From positions 56,955 to 120,954 of the forward strand of contig NZ_JACJSG010000024.1 of NCBI RefSeq assembly GCF_014697625.1: a stretch of 64,000 nucleotides of DNA. The letters run 5' to 3'. A model generated the notes under the pieces. That model ran no database searches. It had not been told where the DNA came from and was given only the letters and a program-made list of their open reading frames with translations. Every line of letters starts with the position of its first letter. Within the stretch, counting starts at the first letter, position 1. The translations under genes and the position numbers were made by a program. Positions 62,909 through 64,000 of the stretch are shown here, one piece after another. The DNA comes from Anabaena azotica FACHB-119. Lineage in GTDB: Bacteria; Cyanobacteriota; Cyanobacteriia; Cyanobacteriales; Nostocaceae.

Positions 62909-63250
62909 ATGAGTAAAGCTTATCCCAGTAACCTGACCCGCGATCAATATGAATTTCTTGGTGACTTGATTCCAGAACCTAAAAAGGGGGTCGTCTTCGT
63001 GAAGTCGATATGTAGGAAATTCTCCATACCATCTTTTATATTCCAGTTGAGGGAGTTCGATGGCGAACGTTACTTGGCTATTTTCCAGTGTGGCAGATAT
63101 TATACACCTATTTTCGCAATTGCCGCAAAGAAGGGACATTGAAAATTCATGATAGTCTGCAAGACTGGACTTGAATCGAAAAGGAGCGCCATCTCAGTCC
63201 AGTCGATGGTGGTTTTGATGGAGAACTTTGTCATACAGTGAGTAATGGAC
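62909..63250 (+). pseudogene. Decayed IS5/IS4-type transposase relic
   Basis: The first 25 residues, MSKAYPSNLTRDQYEFLGDL and so on, match the N-terminus of the cyanobacterial IS5-type transposase family. After a frameshift in an AAAAAGGGGG tract (62981-62990) the match continues in another frame (LREVDM, VEGVRWRTLLGYFP, YTYFRNCRKEGTL, IHDSLQDW, IEKERHLSP). Two in-frame stops occur and the catalytic portion is missing or unrecognisable after about 63220. Confidence 0.8.
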
Positions 63251-63678
63251 TTTTGTCTTGGATTGTGCCTGATTTTGGCTGATTTTTGTAATTCATCAAT
63301 AAGCCAATCTTGTCATTCTTTCCCAGACGATCAGCTTTTTTCCTTTCCTCCAAAAAACGCTATCTCACACAAATATTTTTTAGCGATCGCAAAACTTTTC
63401 TGCCTACCTTATATCTTGCATCACTCTGTTATTGCGAAAATTGCAGCCCAAAATCCTTATGATTTCGTAGGGTGGGCAGTGCATCGACACTAGCTTATTG
63501 AGAAGTTGCAAGATGTCATCTGCTGATTATTAGTATTCTAAAGCACAATTTAGCAAGATTGCACTGAAATTGGTATTCTTTACTCAAGCAATCACAAAAA
63601 TTTTCGGTCTACTGAGTCTATGTTGTAAGCTGTTTTTCATCTCTTTGGCGGAGCAAAAGAAAAAAGTCTTCTTTTGAC
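63251..63678. other. Region between the IS relic and the rRNA promoter
   Basis: It holds remnants of repeat DNA (GTAGGGTGGGCAGTGCATCG at 63469-63488, as at 57515) and no believable gene. Short open frames here have atypical composition. Confidence 0.5.
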
Positions 63679-63707
63679 TTGACACTCTTTAAAAAACTCG
63701 CTATTCT
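63679..63707 (+). promoter_or_regulatory. Promoter of the rRNA operon
   Basis: TTGACA (63679-63684) and TATTCT (63702-63707) are separated by 17 bp. A sigma70-type promoter would place transcription start near 63714, giving a leader of about 175 nt before the 16S 5' end. Confidence 0.7.
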
Positions 63708-63888
63708 AGATAAGTGTCAAGGCGAGACAGCCAAGACAACCGAACCGAGAAAAAAGAATACTTTGAAAGCTTAAACAAAAAACCAATCCTCGTCAAACAA
63801 ATTGGTTTTGGGATATCCCTAAAACTTCAAAAATTATAGCAAGGAATCTGGAAAACAAGTTTTTTCAGGTAACAAACTCAAACACAAC

Positions 63889-64000
<112 letters not shown>

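Noticed and set aside
62741..63139. 132-residue minus-strand open frame over the IS5-type relic
   Set aside because: It is antisense to recognisable transposase codons, and its product has no recognisable features.
63245..63493. 82-residue plus-strand open frame after the IS relic
   Set aside because: Cys/Phe/Ser-rich composition typical of random frames, overlapping repeat DNA; no RBS or family.

Overview
The window comes from a filamentous, probably heterocyst-forming cyanobacterium of the Nostoc/Anabaena/Trichormus group. The grounds are frequent HIP1 octamers (GCGATCGC), many 7-bp short tandem repeats (STRRs) between genes, a dynamin-like protein closely resembling the Nostoc punctiforme BDLP as I remember it, a Tic20-like protein, a PEP-CTERM protein, a microviridin locus and a cyanobacterial 16S rRNA 5' end. 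The species was inferred by eye; no database was searched.

Layout. 1-1.7 kb: a two-gene AAA ATPase/TOPRIM-like module resembling abortive-infection pairs. 2-7.6 kb: a class II glutamine amidotransferase, then a minus-strand three-gene membrane set (small coiled-coil/TM protein, BDLP, GTPase with a C-terminal J domain). 8-22 kb: mainly housekeeping (cysteine synthase, [2Fe-2S] protein, DUF5331-like protein, adenosine-deaminase-like protein, hybrid histidine kinase, recG, rpsB-tsf), plus an unusual J-domain/possible nuclease pair and a glycosyltransferase. 22-31 kb: a Tat-exported PhoX phosphatase behind a Pho-box-like repeat, a 1421-residue outer-membrane/beta-helix protein with kilobase-scale internal duplications, and a PEP-CTERM protein. 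31-46 kb: argG, DedA, STAS protein, a truncated tnpB, rpsF, FAH-family protein, Tic20, glyA, a WecA/MraY-like transferase, a TnpB with an atypical active site, cinA, Uma2 and an esterase.

46.8-55.7 kb is a microviridin (omega-ester-containing, graspetide) locus. It has four precursor genes, three too short for usual gene calling, then the two ATP-grasp ligases MdnB and MdnC, an ABC exporter (MdnE-like) and a GNAT acetyltransferase (MdnD-like). Between the ligases and the exporter lie two genes not part of the standard pathway: a LamG-patatin fusion and a Gly-rich hydrophobic small protein. No leader peptidase gene is visible. Downstream are a coiled-coil/GUN4 protein, an amine oxidase fused to a jacalin-like lectin, and an 817-residue beta-rich repeat protein. 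The window ends with an IS5-type relic, a strong sigma70-type promoter and the first ~112 bases of a 16S rRNA gene.

The DNA is rich in small mobile or repeat structures. A palindromic family with the core AAGGACTTTAGTCCTT recurs in or just after gene ends. One copy is split by a second hairpin, and a MITE-like element sits at the phoX stop codon. Several stop codons, and the recG start codon, lie inside such repeats.
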